Below are positions 25,258 to 34,587 of a stretch of 64,000 nucleotides of DNA, one piece after another. Both the position numbers and the translations under genes were made by a program. Below the pieces are notes generated by a model. It worked only from the letters and a program-made list of their open reading frames with translations. It made no database searches and was not told the DNA's origin. The first letter of the stretch is position 1. Each line of letters starts with the position of its first letter. Origin of the DNA: DAIQRJ01 sp963708795. Lineage in GTDB: Bacteria > Actinomycetota > Actinomycetes > Propionibacteriales > DAIQRJ01. The stretch lies in contig CAVPUH010000004.1 in the NCBI GenBank assembly GCA_963708795.1, forward strand, positions 124,001 to 188,000, read 5' to 3'.

Positions 25258-27184
25258 TCAGTGCCGCTCTGCCTTGAGGAATGTCGTCCCGTTCGGGGTA
25301 CCCCGACCGGTGATGTCGTCGTACCCGTACCGGCTCGACTGGGTGTCACCGGCTTCGAAGGTGCCGGTGTAGCTGCCTGCCACGCTGGCGAACCGGAGCG
25401 GTGCCCGCGGCGTGACGTCGTTGAACGCGTTCGCCCGCATCGAGTAGATCAGCGGGTTGGCGAAACCGATCGGGAACGCCCGGTTCTGTTCGGCCACCGC
25501 CTGGATGCCCGCCGTCAGCGGGGTGGACAGGCTGGTGCCCCCGATCTTGTCGAGGACGTACTCGCCACCGGAGGTGTAGGCGTAGTAGAAGCCGGTGTAC
25601 GGGTCTGCGTCCGCCGAGACGTCCGGCACGACCCGCATCCGGGTCCCGTCGCGGTTCGCCAGCGACGGCGGCACCGCGGACCGCTGGTAGTACGGCTGCG
25701 TGAACAGGGTGCTGGTGCCGCCGCCGGCGCCGAAGACGAACTCGCCCGGGAACGGGGCCTCGGTACTGGGCCTTCGTCCCGGTGTAGTCGATGAAGTTCA
25801 GCGAGGTCTCCCAACCGGTTGTGATCTCGACGCACCCTTCTTGTTCGTCAGTTCGCTCGTGCCGCCGACGGCGGTGACGAGGGTGTCCGAGGCCGGGTAG
25901 TCGGGTTGCGGGATCGAGGCCGTTGATGACGTTGTCACCGTCGTCGCCGCTGGAGAAGTACATCCCGATGCCCTCGGCACCGGCCTGCAGGAACATCGCG
26001 TGCTCGATCGCGACCTCGTCGCCGAGGTCCTGTTCGCCCTGGTCGCCGTAGGAGTTGCTGACGATGTCGGCCGTGTGGTTCTGCACCACGTCATTGAGCG
26101 CGACGTCGATGCCCTCGGCGCAGTTCTGAGCGCCGACGTAGTGGATGTTCGCACCCGGCGCCATGCCGTGGACGGCCTCGACATCGAGGGCCTGCTCGCC
26201 GTTCCAGCCGTCCTCGCCACCACAGAGGTCCTGGTCGTTGAAGGGCTTGAAGGTCGTCTCGCTGTACTGGCCGGCCTTGAACGCGGGCTCGCCCACGAGG
26301 CCGAAGTAGCGATTGGCGTCGGCCTCCATCGTCGGGTTCGCGTAGGCGTCGATGATGGCGACGGTCACCCCGTGGCCGTCGTTCCCCTTCGCGACGGTCT
26401 TCGCGGTGCCGTAGATCGTGCGCAGTTGGGCCGCCGTGTAGCCGCAGATGTAGGTGTTCACCCGGGTCTTGCCGTCGACCTTCGGGACCGTCTGCTGATA
26501 CTCACCCCAGTAGTCCGAGCACTGTGAGGCCGGTGGCGGCGTCGCCGTCGGGCCGGCCGATCGGGCCTTCGCCTTCGGCGTGTTCTCCGACGGGACACTC
26601 ACGTGCTGCGGGGTCATGTGAGTCGCGCGCTGCGACAGGCCCGAGACCGTCGACACGTCGGCTTGGACCGCGGCCGGCACGGTGACGGATGTCTCCGGCG
26701 CGCGGAGGGTCTTGCCTCGGTAGGAGTACGTCTTCAAGGTGGTCGCGAAGGCCTTGTTGAGCTGAGCGACGGTCCCGCTGGCGTTGACCCACTGGTTACC
26801 TTGAGCCACTCCGGTGACCTTCAGCCCCTGGCTCTGAAGGTAGGAGCTGACCCGGTCGACCGAGGCCGCCGTCGGGGCGAACCTGGTGGTGAACGCCTTC
26901 GGGGTGAGGTAGTGCCCGTACCGCGGGCTCGACGGATCGCTCAGGTCGCGCACGAGCCCCTCGGCCCCGGCCTGGTCGCGCATCTTCAGGCCGACGCGGA
27001 TCGAGACCGACTGCGACGTGGGCGCTGTCCCGGTGGCGCGCGCGGACGTCGCCCAGGCCGGCTTCACGTCGGGGACGACGGCCCGCTTGCCGCCGGCCGC
27101 GGCCGCGTTGCCGCTCATGAGGAATGCGCCGAGTGCGGCTACGCCGACGACGGCGACCGCCGCTCGGACTCGCTGATGTGGCAT
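25258..27184 (-). pseudogene. secreted sedolisin (S53 family serine-carboxyl peptidase), three frameshifts
   Basis: ATG at 27184 with GGAGGG upstream. Signal peptide to about residue 30; pro-kumamolisin activation domain about 50-190; catalytic domain from about 235. Triad: E330 and D334 in GEQALDVEAVHG; oxyanion Asp414 in YFSSGDDG; Ser in the last segment, GGTSLSTPLTAG. The frame breaks near 25910, returns near 25835 and breaks again near 25765; the final frame runs from AGGGTSTLFT to the stop at 25258. All motifs survive once three bases are corrected. An acid-active extracellular endopeptidase by family. Either clustered sequencing errors or recent decay. Confidence 0.87.
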
Positions 27185-27338
27185 GTGTCCCTCCCCAGAC
27201 GACGCCCGAGTTAGCGCGGTCTTCCATACGTTGCCTATCAGACTCGCCGGGCGTTGTCACCGGCAGGCCGCACTCGCTCCCGGTGCGTGACGACTCCGTG
27301 GCTCGGCGGCTCCAGCCCGGACGGCTAGCGTTGGGCTG

Positions 27339-29733
27339 ATGACCGTGGACGAGGGTGCCGAGCTGGCGGCCGTGCTGCGCGGCTGGCCGGACGACGCGCT
27401 CGCCCGGCTCCTGCGGGCCCGCCCCGACCTCGTGACACCGGTGCCGGCCGACCTGGCGGGCCTGGCCGACCGGGCGTGCACCCGCGCTTCCGTGGCCCGC
27501 GCACTGGACCGGCTCGACCGGGCCCAGCTCACCACGCTGGCTGCCGCGACCCTCGTCCCGCCCGCCCGTACCGCCGTGAAGGTGGCGGCCGCCGCCGGCT
27601 TCGGGGCCGGTGCGAGCGCTCGTGCCGAGGTGCGGGATGTTCCTGGAGCGACTCCGCGACCTCGGTCTCGCCTGGGGCGCGGACGACGATCTCCGGGTGC
27701 CGTCGGCCGCCGAGCCGTTGTTACGGTCGACCGTCGGCCTGGGCCGGCCGTTGCACGACCTGCTGTTCGAGTACTCCCCGCGACGACTCGCCCAGCTCGC
27801 CCGTGACGTCGGGGCGGAGCCGGCGGGCGGAGCGACGGAGGCCGCCGTCCTGGTCGCGGCGATCGGGTCCGAACTCGCGCGCGACGGTCGCATCGCCGAA
27901 CTGCTCGACGAGGCCGGCCCGAGCGCCGCGACCGCGGCCCGGCAGCTGGTCGGGATCCCCGGTGCGGTCGGTCGGTTGCCGGAGGTCGATCGGCAGCCGA
28001 CAGTGGCGACCGCACGGACCGGGCTGGACGCCTTGCTGGCGCGTGGGCTGCTCGTGGCCACCGGGCCGCAGACGGTCGTGCTCCCCGGTGAGGTCGGATG
28101 GGTGCTCCGTGACCAGCGACTCGCCGACGGCCCCGACGCGGTGGCGGAGCCTGGCATCGACGGGACCACGCGGGCCGCGGCGATCGTCGACCGGGCGGCT
28201 GCCGGTGCCGCGCTGGAACTGGTGGCACGCGTCGAGCACCTGCTCGAGATCTGGTCGGCCGATCCGGCGATGTCGCTGCGCGGCGGAGGGGTCGGCGTTC
28301 GTGAACTACGGCGCACGGCGGCCGAACTCGACGTCGACGATCGGCTGGCCGCCCTGCTGATGGAGCTGACCGCCGCCGCCGGGCTCGTCGCGGAGTCCGA
28401 CGACGACGAGGCGCAGTGGCTGCCCACCGTGGACGCGGACGGGTGGTTGGCCCAGCCGTTGGGGCAGCGCTGGGCGGTCCTCGCCGACGCGTGGTTGACG
28501 ACCCCCCGGACGGCGTCCCTGGTCGGTACCCGCGACGACCGCGGCCGCACCCGTTCGGCGCTGTCGGTGGAGACCGAGCGGCCCGCGTCGCCGGACCTGC
28601 GCCGCGCGGTGCTGTCCATCGTCGCGTCTCTCGAGCCCGGTCGGTGCCCGGTGGCCGATGGGGTCGCCGCCTACCTGAGCTGGCTGCGGCCGCGGCGCAT
28701 GGGAACCGAACAGGCTCGACTGGCAGCATTGACGGCGATCGACGAAGCCGGCCGGCTGGGCATCCTCGGCCTCGGCGGCATGTCGAGCGCGGGCCGGGCG
28801 TTGCTCGACGGTGACGACCCTGCGGCCGTCATGGTGGGTCTGCTCCCGGAGCCGGCCGCCAGCGTTCTCCTGCAGGGAGATCTGACGGCGATCGCACCGG
28901 GTCCGCTCGAGCCCGCGCTGAGCCGGGCGCTCCGCGAGATCGCCGACGTGGAGTCACGCGGGTCGGCCACGACCTATCGGTTCACTCCGGCATCGGTGCG
29001 ACGAGGTCTGGACGCCGGGAGGTCGGCGTCGGAGATCATCGCCTTCCTGGAGCAGCACAGCTCGACGCCGGTCCCTCAGCCGCTGGCCTATCTCGTGACG
29101 GACACCGCGCGTCGGCACGGCACGCTCAGGCTCGGACGGGCCGGCACCTACGTCCGCAGCGAAGATCCGGCCGACATCGCGACGATCCTGGCCGATCCCC
29201 GATCGCACCACCTCAACCTGCGCCCGCTGGCCGACACCGTCGCCGTCTCCCCGTACCCGTCCGAGGTCGTGCTCGACGGACTCCGTGCCCTCGGTCTCGC
29301 GCCGGTCGCCGAGGGCAGCGACGGAGCGATGCTGATGGCCGACGAGCCCCGGCTCCGACGCGCGCCCCGGGTCCGACCACGCGGGTCCTTCCGGCTCGAC
29401 GCTCGCGACGCGGACCAGGCGGTGCGGGCGCTCCGGGCCGGAGATCAGGCCCGTTCGGCCCGACCGGATGCCGGCGTCGGCAGGCTCGGGCGGGCCGGTT
29501 CACCAGCCGTCGTCGAATCCCTCACCGCGGCGATCCGGGACCGAGCGCCGATCTGGCTGGGATATCTCGACCGGCTCGGCGGTGTCCACGACCGGATCGT
29601 CGTGCCTCTTCGCATCGAGGCCGGACAGCTCGCGGCCTTCGACGATGTGCAGCAGGCGCCGGCGGAGTTCGCGCTGCACCGCATCACCGGCGTGGCCCGG
29701 GTCGAGGCGCAACCCGCCGCACCGCCGGCCTGA
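27339..29733 (+). pseudogene. helicase-associated (XPB/Ssl2-like N-terminal) protein, one frameshift
   Basis: ATG at 27339. Frame 3 gives the first 90-100 residues (LAAVLRGWPDDALARLLRARPDL), then near 27605-27640 the coding moves to frame 1 (MFLERLRDLGLAWGADDDLRV) and stays open to 29733. About 795 residues once joined. It matches the actinobacterial family annotated helicase C-terminal/helicase-associated, with HTH-like repeats (GVGVRELRRTAAELDVDDR) and a WYL-like C-terminal module (IRDRAPIWLGYLDRLGGVHDR). No ATPase motifs. It lies upstream of the XPB helicase, as it usually does, suggesting a partner role. Confidence 0.75.
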
Positions 29734-29871
29734 ACCTCGCCCCCCGGCGGAACGTCGTCCCGGGTGCGGCCGGCCGGGCAGAAGTGCCCGGGTGGGCGAC
29801 GGCGCACGCTCGGTCCGAGCCGCCGACGCGGCATCTGCCCGGCCGGCGGTACGGCACCCCGACGGGTGGGG

Positions 29872-30576
29872 TCACGCGGGTGGGAGCGTGGGCGGGCCCA
29901 TCGCCAGCCGGAGCGCCACCGCACCGTCGACCCGCTGCCGCGACGGCTCGAAGTCGAACGACATATCCTCGGCGGCGCTCCCCGCGACGGCGAATATCGC
30001 CCGCCCCCGCATCCCCGGCGCCCCCCGCACCGACTCGACGTCCATGCCGTCGTCGCTGATCGACAGCAGTCCGGTGATCTCGGCTCCGAAGGCGGCGGCG
30101 TAGTCACGTGCCCGCCGCAGCCCGTCCGTGATCGCGGCGAGTCGGGCCTCCCGGTAGGCGGGGTGGTCGCGCCGCAGATGCCAATAGGGGCTGCCGACAT
30201 TGCAGAGCTCGATGCCGTTCGCGCCGACGACCAGGTCGGACAGGACGGCGAAATCGGAGAGCGTCAGCCGGATCGACATGGTCCCGGAGTAGCCGCGCAG
30301 CTTCTCCCCGCGCGACCCGCTGAACTCGGGGTGGACGGAGAACCCGTCCGTCGATCGGCGTTCGACGGCTGCGGCGAACCGGTCGACGAGCCGGCTCAGT
30401 TCGCCGGCACGCTGCTCGAGTTGTCGCAGCACGCCGTCGCGATCCGCTCCGCGGGCCTGGACGCTGAGTGACAGGTCCACCAGATCGGCCTCGACCTCGA
30501 CGCCCGCCTCGCCCCGCACCGTCACGACCGGGCCGATCGGCGTGGCCCCTGGCGGCGCCTGCTCGTGATCACTCAC
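29872..30576 (-). CDS. SIMPL domain-containing protein (DUF541)
   Basis: 234 residues from the GTG at 30576, preceded by GGAGG. SIMPL pattern: VTVRGEAGVEVEADLVDLSLSV at the N-terminus, GYSGTMSIRLTLSDFA in the middle, and AIFAVAGSAAEDMSFDFEP near the end. No signal peptide is visible, so it is probably cytoplasmic, unlike many proteobacterial SIMPL proteins. The family is oligomeric and functionally vague. It sits between the helicase-associated gene (converging) and xpb (divergent). Confidence 0.87.
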   Translation of the reverse strand: MSDHEQAPPGATPIGPVVTVRGEAGVEVEADLVDLSLSVQARGADRDGVLRQLEQRAGELSRLVDRFAAAVERRSTDGFSVHPEFSGSRGEKLRGYSGTMSIRLTLSDFAVLSDLVVGANGIELCNVGSPYWHLRRDHPAYREARLAAITDGLRRARDYAAAFGAEITGLLSISDDGMDVESVRGAPGMRGRAIFAVAGSAAEDMSFDFEPSRQRVDGAVALRLAMGPPTLPPA

Positions 30577-30732
30577 CTTCGAGCCTCCACTGTTTCCACG
30601 TGTACCCCGCCACCGGGTCCGTCCCGGGTACCCGATTGTGCGCCGGGGGGACAATGGCAGGCACATGCCTGCCTCCACCCGCTCCTGCGTCCGTGTCAGT
30701 CGCCGCCGTCGCTCCACGAGAGAATGGACCTC

Positions 30733-32370
30733 ATGACCGACGGCCCGCTCATCGTCCAATCGGACAAGTCCCTCCTCCTCGAGGTGGACCACCCGGCCGC
30801 CGAGGACGCACGTCGCGAGATCGCGCCGTTCGCCGAGCTCGAGCGGGCACCCGAGCACGTCCACACCTACCGGCTGACGCCGCTCGGACTGTGGAACGCC
30901 CGGGCCGCCGGCCACGACGCCGAGGCGGTCATCGACACACTGCTCCGGTACAGCCGGTACGCCGTCCCGCATGCGGTGCTCATCGACGTCGCCGAGACGA
31001 TGGCGCGGTACGGCCGGCTGCGTCTCGACAAGCATCCCGTGCACGGGCTGGTCCTCGTGAGCACCGACCGGGCAGTCCTCACCGAAGTGCTGCGGAGCAA
31101 GAAGATCGCACCGATGGTCGGGACTCGCATCGACGACGACACGGTCGTGGTGCACGCCAGCGAACGCGGCAATCTCAAGCAGGCGTTGCTGAAAGTCGGC
31201 TGGCCCGCCGAGGATCGCGCGGGCTACGTCGACGGCGAGGCTCACCCCATCGACCTCGATCAGCACGGGTGGACGCTGCGGCCCTACCAGGAGCAGGCCG
31301 CGCAGGCGTTCGCCGACGGCGGTTCCGGGGTGATCGTGCTGCCCTGCGGCGCCGGCAAGACGCTCGTCGGTGCGGCCGCGATGGCGCACGCCAAGGCGAC
31401 CACCCTGATCCTCGTGACGAACACCGTCGCCGCCCGGCAGTGGCGCGACGAACTCCTGGCCCGGACGTCGCTCACCGAGGACGAGATCGGGGAGTACTCC
31501 GGTCAGCGCAAGGAGGTCCGGCCGGTGACGATCGCCACCTACCAGGTCGTCACGTCCCGGCGTAAGGGCGTGTACACCCACCTCGAACTCTTCGACGCCC
31601 GGGACTGGGGCCTCATCGTGTACGACGAGGTGCATCTGTTGCCGGCGCCGATCTTCCGGATGACGGCGGACCTGCAGGCACGACGGCGGCTCGGACTCAC
31701 GGCGACCCTGGTGCGCGAGGACGGGCGCGAGGGTGACGTGTTCTCCCTCATCGGGCCCAAGCGTTACGACGTGCCGTGGCGCGACATCGAGGCGCAGGGT
31801 CACATCGCGCCGGCCGACTGCGTCGAGGTGCGGATCGATCTCGAGGGCACCGACCGCATGGGCTACGCGATGTCGGAGGACTCCGAGCGTTACCGACTGG
31901 CGGCGACGTCACCGGCGAAGCTCGACGTCGTCTCCCGGATCGTGGCCTCCCACGAGGGCGACCAGACGCTCGTGATCGGGCAGTACCTGGATCAGCTGCA
32001 CGAAATCTCCGAACGTCTGCACGCGCCGATGATCACCGGGGAGACGCCGGTGGCCGAGCGGCAGCGGCTGTACGACGCGTTCCGCGCCGGCACCGAGAAG
32101 CTGCTCGTGGTCAGCAAGGTCGCGAACTTCTCCGTCGACCTGCCCGAGGCCACCGTGGCGATCCAGGTGAGCGGCACGTTCGGCTCCCGTCAGGAGGAGG
32201 CGCAACGGCTCGGCCGCGTGTTGCGTCCGAAGGCCGACGGGCGGACGGCGCACTTCTACACGATCGTCGTCCGCGACACCGTCGACGCCGACTATGCCGC
32301 GCACCGGCAGCGATTCCTGGCCGAGCAGGGCTACGCGTACCGGATCGTCGACGCGAGCGAACTCGTCTGA
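30733..32370 (+). CDS. DNA repair helicase XPB
   Basis: 545 residues from the ATG at 30733 (another ATG at 30724). N-terminal damage-recognition-like domain (PLIVQSDKSLLLEVDHP). Helicase domain 1: Walker A LPCGAGKTLVG, DEVH box VYDEVHLLPAP, motif III LGLTATLVREDGREGDV. Domain 2: VIGQYLDQL, VSKVANFSVDLPEA, and motif VI QEEAQRLGRVLRP. The thumb-like insertion between domains is present. SF2 3'-5' helicase related to eukaryotic XPB/Ssl2; in bacteria it is found mostly in actinobacteria and its repair role is only partly defined. Confidence 0.94.
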   Translation: MTDGPLIVQSDKSLLLEVDHPAAEDARREIAPFAELERAPEHVHTYRLTPLGLWNARAAGHDAEAVIDTLLRYSRYAVPHAVLIDVAETMARYGRLRLDKHPVHGLVLVSTDRAVLTEVLRSKKIAPMVGTRIDDDTVVVHASERGNLKQALLKVGWPAEDRAGYVDGEAHPIDLDQHGWTLRPYQEQAAQAFADGGSGVIVLPCGAGKTLVGAAAMAHAKATTLILVTNTVAARQWRDELLARTSLTEDEIGEYSGQRKEVRPVTIATYQVVTSRRKGVYTHLELFDARDWGLIVYDEVHLLPAPIFRMTADLQARRRLGLTATLVREDGREGDVFSLIGPKRYDVPWRDIEAQGHIAPADCVEVRIDLEGTDRMGYAMSEDSERYRLAATSPAKLDVVSRIVASHEGDQTLVIGQYLDQLHEISERLHAPMITGETPVAERQRLYDAFRAGTEKLLVVSKVANFSVDLPEATVAIQVSGTFGSRQEEAQRLGRVLRPKADGRTAHFYTIVVRDTVDADYAAHRQRFLAEQGYAYRIVDASELV

Positions 32371-32411
32371 GCCGGCTCACCGACTCGTGCGGAAGCACAC
32401 CGCGCACGACG

Positions 32412-34316
32412 TCACAGGCAGCGCGGGATCACCGTCGTGAAGCCTGGGCGGCCGGGGGTCGAGAGGTAGGCGTCGCTGACGTACGACCCGCTTCGGATCT
32501 TGTCCCACACCGTCGAGGCACCAACCTTCGTCCCCTTGGTCTGGCACACCACTGCGGCTGATCCACCGTGTGGGATGTGCGAAAGCAACGTCGAGCTGCT
32601 GCTCGGTTTCGCGCGCGTGTTCAGCGATGCCCCTTCGACCTGGTACGGGTACGAACACCTGGGCACCGGCTTGGAGAACCAGGTGGCACTCGGCGTGTTG
32701 AGGAAGCGGTCGGCGATGTAGTGGCCGTTCGTCAGCTTGTTCCAGATCGGATCGCCGTTCACTTTTGTGTACGCCATCTGGCACACCACATCAACGGACG
32801 CACCCGGCGCCAGCGACCCTCGCTTGGCGAATGTCGTGGACGGCCCAGACCTCAGGTTCACTGATCCCGCGGACTGCACCGTGTAGCGGTAGCTGGCCGA
32901 AGCCACCGAGGCGTTCACATAGTTGGAGTCGATGTTGAGTCGATAGCCACCCCACGTCTCGCGATGATCACCTCGATACTGCTTGATGCGTTGGCTCTTC
33001 GACCACTGGGCAGAGGTGAGAACGCTCTCGTCTGTCGTGGCCCGTCCGTCCCAACGCGCCGTCCACACCACGTCCGGCGCCGCCCACGTCGTGCTGTAGT
33101 ACCGCTTCGCCATGTCGGTGATCGCGCCCGCGGCGCTCGAGTACACGCCGGAGCCAAATCCGAGCCCGTGCACCGTGCGGGTCCAGGCGTCGAGGAAGGT
33201 CATCGTCGCGGCCGAGCACGTACGGTTGTCGACGTTGTAGTTCTCGATGTCGTTGTAAAGAACGCTTCCGGGCGCGAGACCGAGCTTTCGTGCCTGGATG
33301 ACAGCGTCACGTCCGGCGGCCTTTCCTTGCGACTTCGCCAGCGCGGACGTCGACGAGATGTCGGCCATTCCACGTTGGACGGTGCACGACGGTTGCAGGC
33401 CGACGTAGATGGGCTGCATCCGCCAGCCGAGTCTCGCCACGGTGCGCACCCAGGACGCCGACAGGTTGCCCCAGGAGCATGCGCGGTTGACGCCTCCGAT
33501 GTAGACCCCGATCGCGCGGTAGGGCGACGCCTTCCAGGCCGTCATCGCAGCGGCCGATGGCGCGTTGCACGTGTCGAATCCGTAACCCCGGTAGAAGGTT
33601 GCCGTCGAACCGGTCGCGTAGTTCGCGGCGGTCGCAACCGTCGGTGCCACGTTCGCCGTGACGGTGGTCCGCGCGGTGGCCACCAAGGGTGTGACGGTCC
33701 CGGCGGCTGTCGCCAGCCGAGGTGCGGTCAGGGTGCCGACCTGCCGTGCGGAGGCCACGATCTCGCGCGCGAGCCGGGAGTCGGTCGAGTACGCCGCGGT
33801 CACCGTCAGCCGCGCCGTCGCGAGGGTGGTCGCGACCTGTCCGGCCGCCTCGGCGGGCTCGCCGACGGCCGGTGCGGCACCGATCGTGCCCGCTGCCGGC
33901 GCTCGTTCGGCGGGGACCGAGCTGGTGGGTTGCACGAGCAACGACTCGGCGCGCCCGACGAGGTGCGAGGGGCAGTTCTGGTCGACGCCAGGCGTGCCCA
34001 GATAGACAGCGTGCTGGTCGAATCGCACGCACGTGCGGGGCGCTGCCGCGAGGTCGTGGACCGTCCACGACGCCGGGACGGTGAACGCCACCCCCGCGTA
34101 CCGAACGACCTTCGTGGCCCCGGTCAGCCCAGGACCGCTGGCACCGTCGCTCTTCGGGGCTGCGACGCTGCCCGACACCGGATCGGCGCTGGCGGGGACG
34201 GCGACCAACGCCATCCCACCGGCGACCACCAACGCGAGGCCGGCCAGCCCGGGCGTCCGTGCCGGCCTGAGCCCGTCTGTGTCTCGGTGAGCGATGCGGC
34301 GGCAGGGACGGAGCAT
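32412..34316 (-). CDS. secreted DUF1906 glycoside-hydrolase-like protein with two C-terminal SH3b repeats
   Basis: 634 residues from the ATG at 34316; a GTG at 34334 is an alternative. Signal peptide (PGLAGLALVVAGGMALVAV, then ASA). Residues 60-220: unassigned, with Thr/Ala-rich linker. About 225-440: Rv2525c-like DUF1906 domain with YGFDTCNAPSAAAM, IGVYIGGVNRAC and the acidic pair in LYNDIENYN, then IKQYRGDHRETWGGY. Two SH3b-like repeats close it (SVNLRSGPSTTFAKRG and SLNTRAKPSSSSTLL), each followed by VVCQ and a WxK block. Likely cell-wall-active or wall-bound, outside the cell. Confidence 0.87.
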   Translation of the reverse strand: MLRPCRRIAHRDTDGLRPARTPGLAGLALVVAGGMALVAVPASADPVSGSVAAPKSDGASGPGLTGATKVVRYAGVAFTVPASWTVHDLAAAPRTCVRFDQHAVYLGTPGVDQNCPSHLVGRAESLLVQPTSSVPAERAPAAGTIGAAPAVGEPAEAAGQVATTLATARLTVTAAYSTDSRLAREIVASARQVGTLTAPRLATAAGTVTPLVATARTTVTANVAPTVATAANYATGSTATFYRGYGFDTCNAPSAAAMTAWKASPYRAIGVYIGGVNRACSWGNLSASWVRTVARLGWRMQPIYVGLQPSCTVQRGMADISSTSALAKSQGKAAGRDAVIQARKLGLAPGSVLYNDIENYNVDNRTCSAATMTFLDAWTRTVHGLGFGSGVYSSAAGAITDMAKRYYSTTWAAPDVVWTARWDGRATTDESVLTSAQWSKSQRIKQYRGDHRETWGGYRLNIDSNYVNASVASASYRYTVQSAGSVNLRSGPSTTFAKRGSLAPGASVDVVCQMAYTKVNGDPIWNKLTNGHYIADRFLNTPSATWFSKPVPRCSYPYQVEGASLNTRAKPSSSSTLLSHIPHGGSAAVVCQTKGTKVGASTVWDKIRSGSYVSDAYLSTPGRPGFTTVIPRCL

Positions 34317-34423
34317 GCACGAGCAGACCTCCACGGACGCGGCGGACGCTCACGGGAAACTCCCCTCGTCCGCGCTGGTGTCGAAGCTCGATGATGACAG
34401 AACGACACACCCAATGACAGTCC

Positions 34424-34452
34424 GTGACAACTGCAGTCCCGTCAGCTATATT
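34424..34452 (+). promoter_or_regulatory. predicted promoter of the HelD/HelR-like gene
   Basis: GTGACA (34424-34429), 17-base spacer, TATATT (34447-34452), the most AT-rich spot in this area. TGACA occurs three times just upstream (near 34394, 34414, 34425). No rifamycin-associated element (GGGGCTTGC-type palindrome) is visible before the gene. Confidence 0.5.
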
Positions 34453-34587
34453 GCGGCCACTTTGGCATCACGCACCACACCAGTATCAGCAGCCCGATGG
34501 ATCCCGTCGCTCGACGGCACTCGCCCCGACGACGGTGGGCACTAGGGTGAGCAGCTTGCCCCCAACCCCCTTGGCCATGGAGCACGC

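Noticed and set aside
34454..34587. A rifamycin-associated element upstream of the HelD/HelR-like gene
   Set aside because: The region has gggtgagca/gcttgcccc-type similarity but not the palindrome of the element; too weak to claim.
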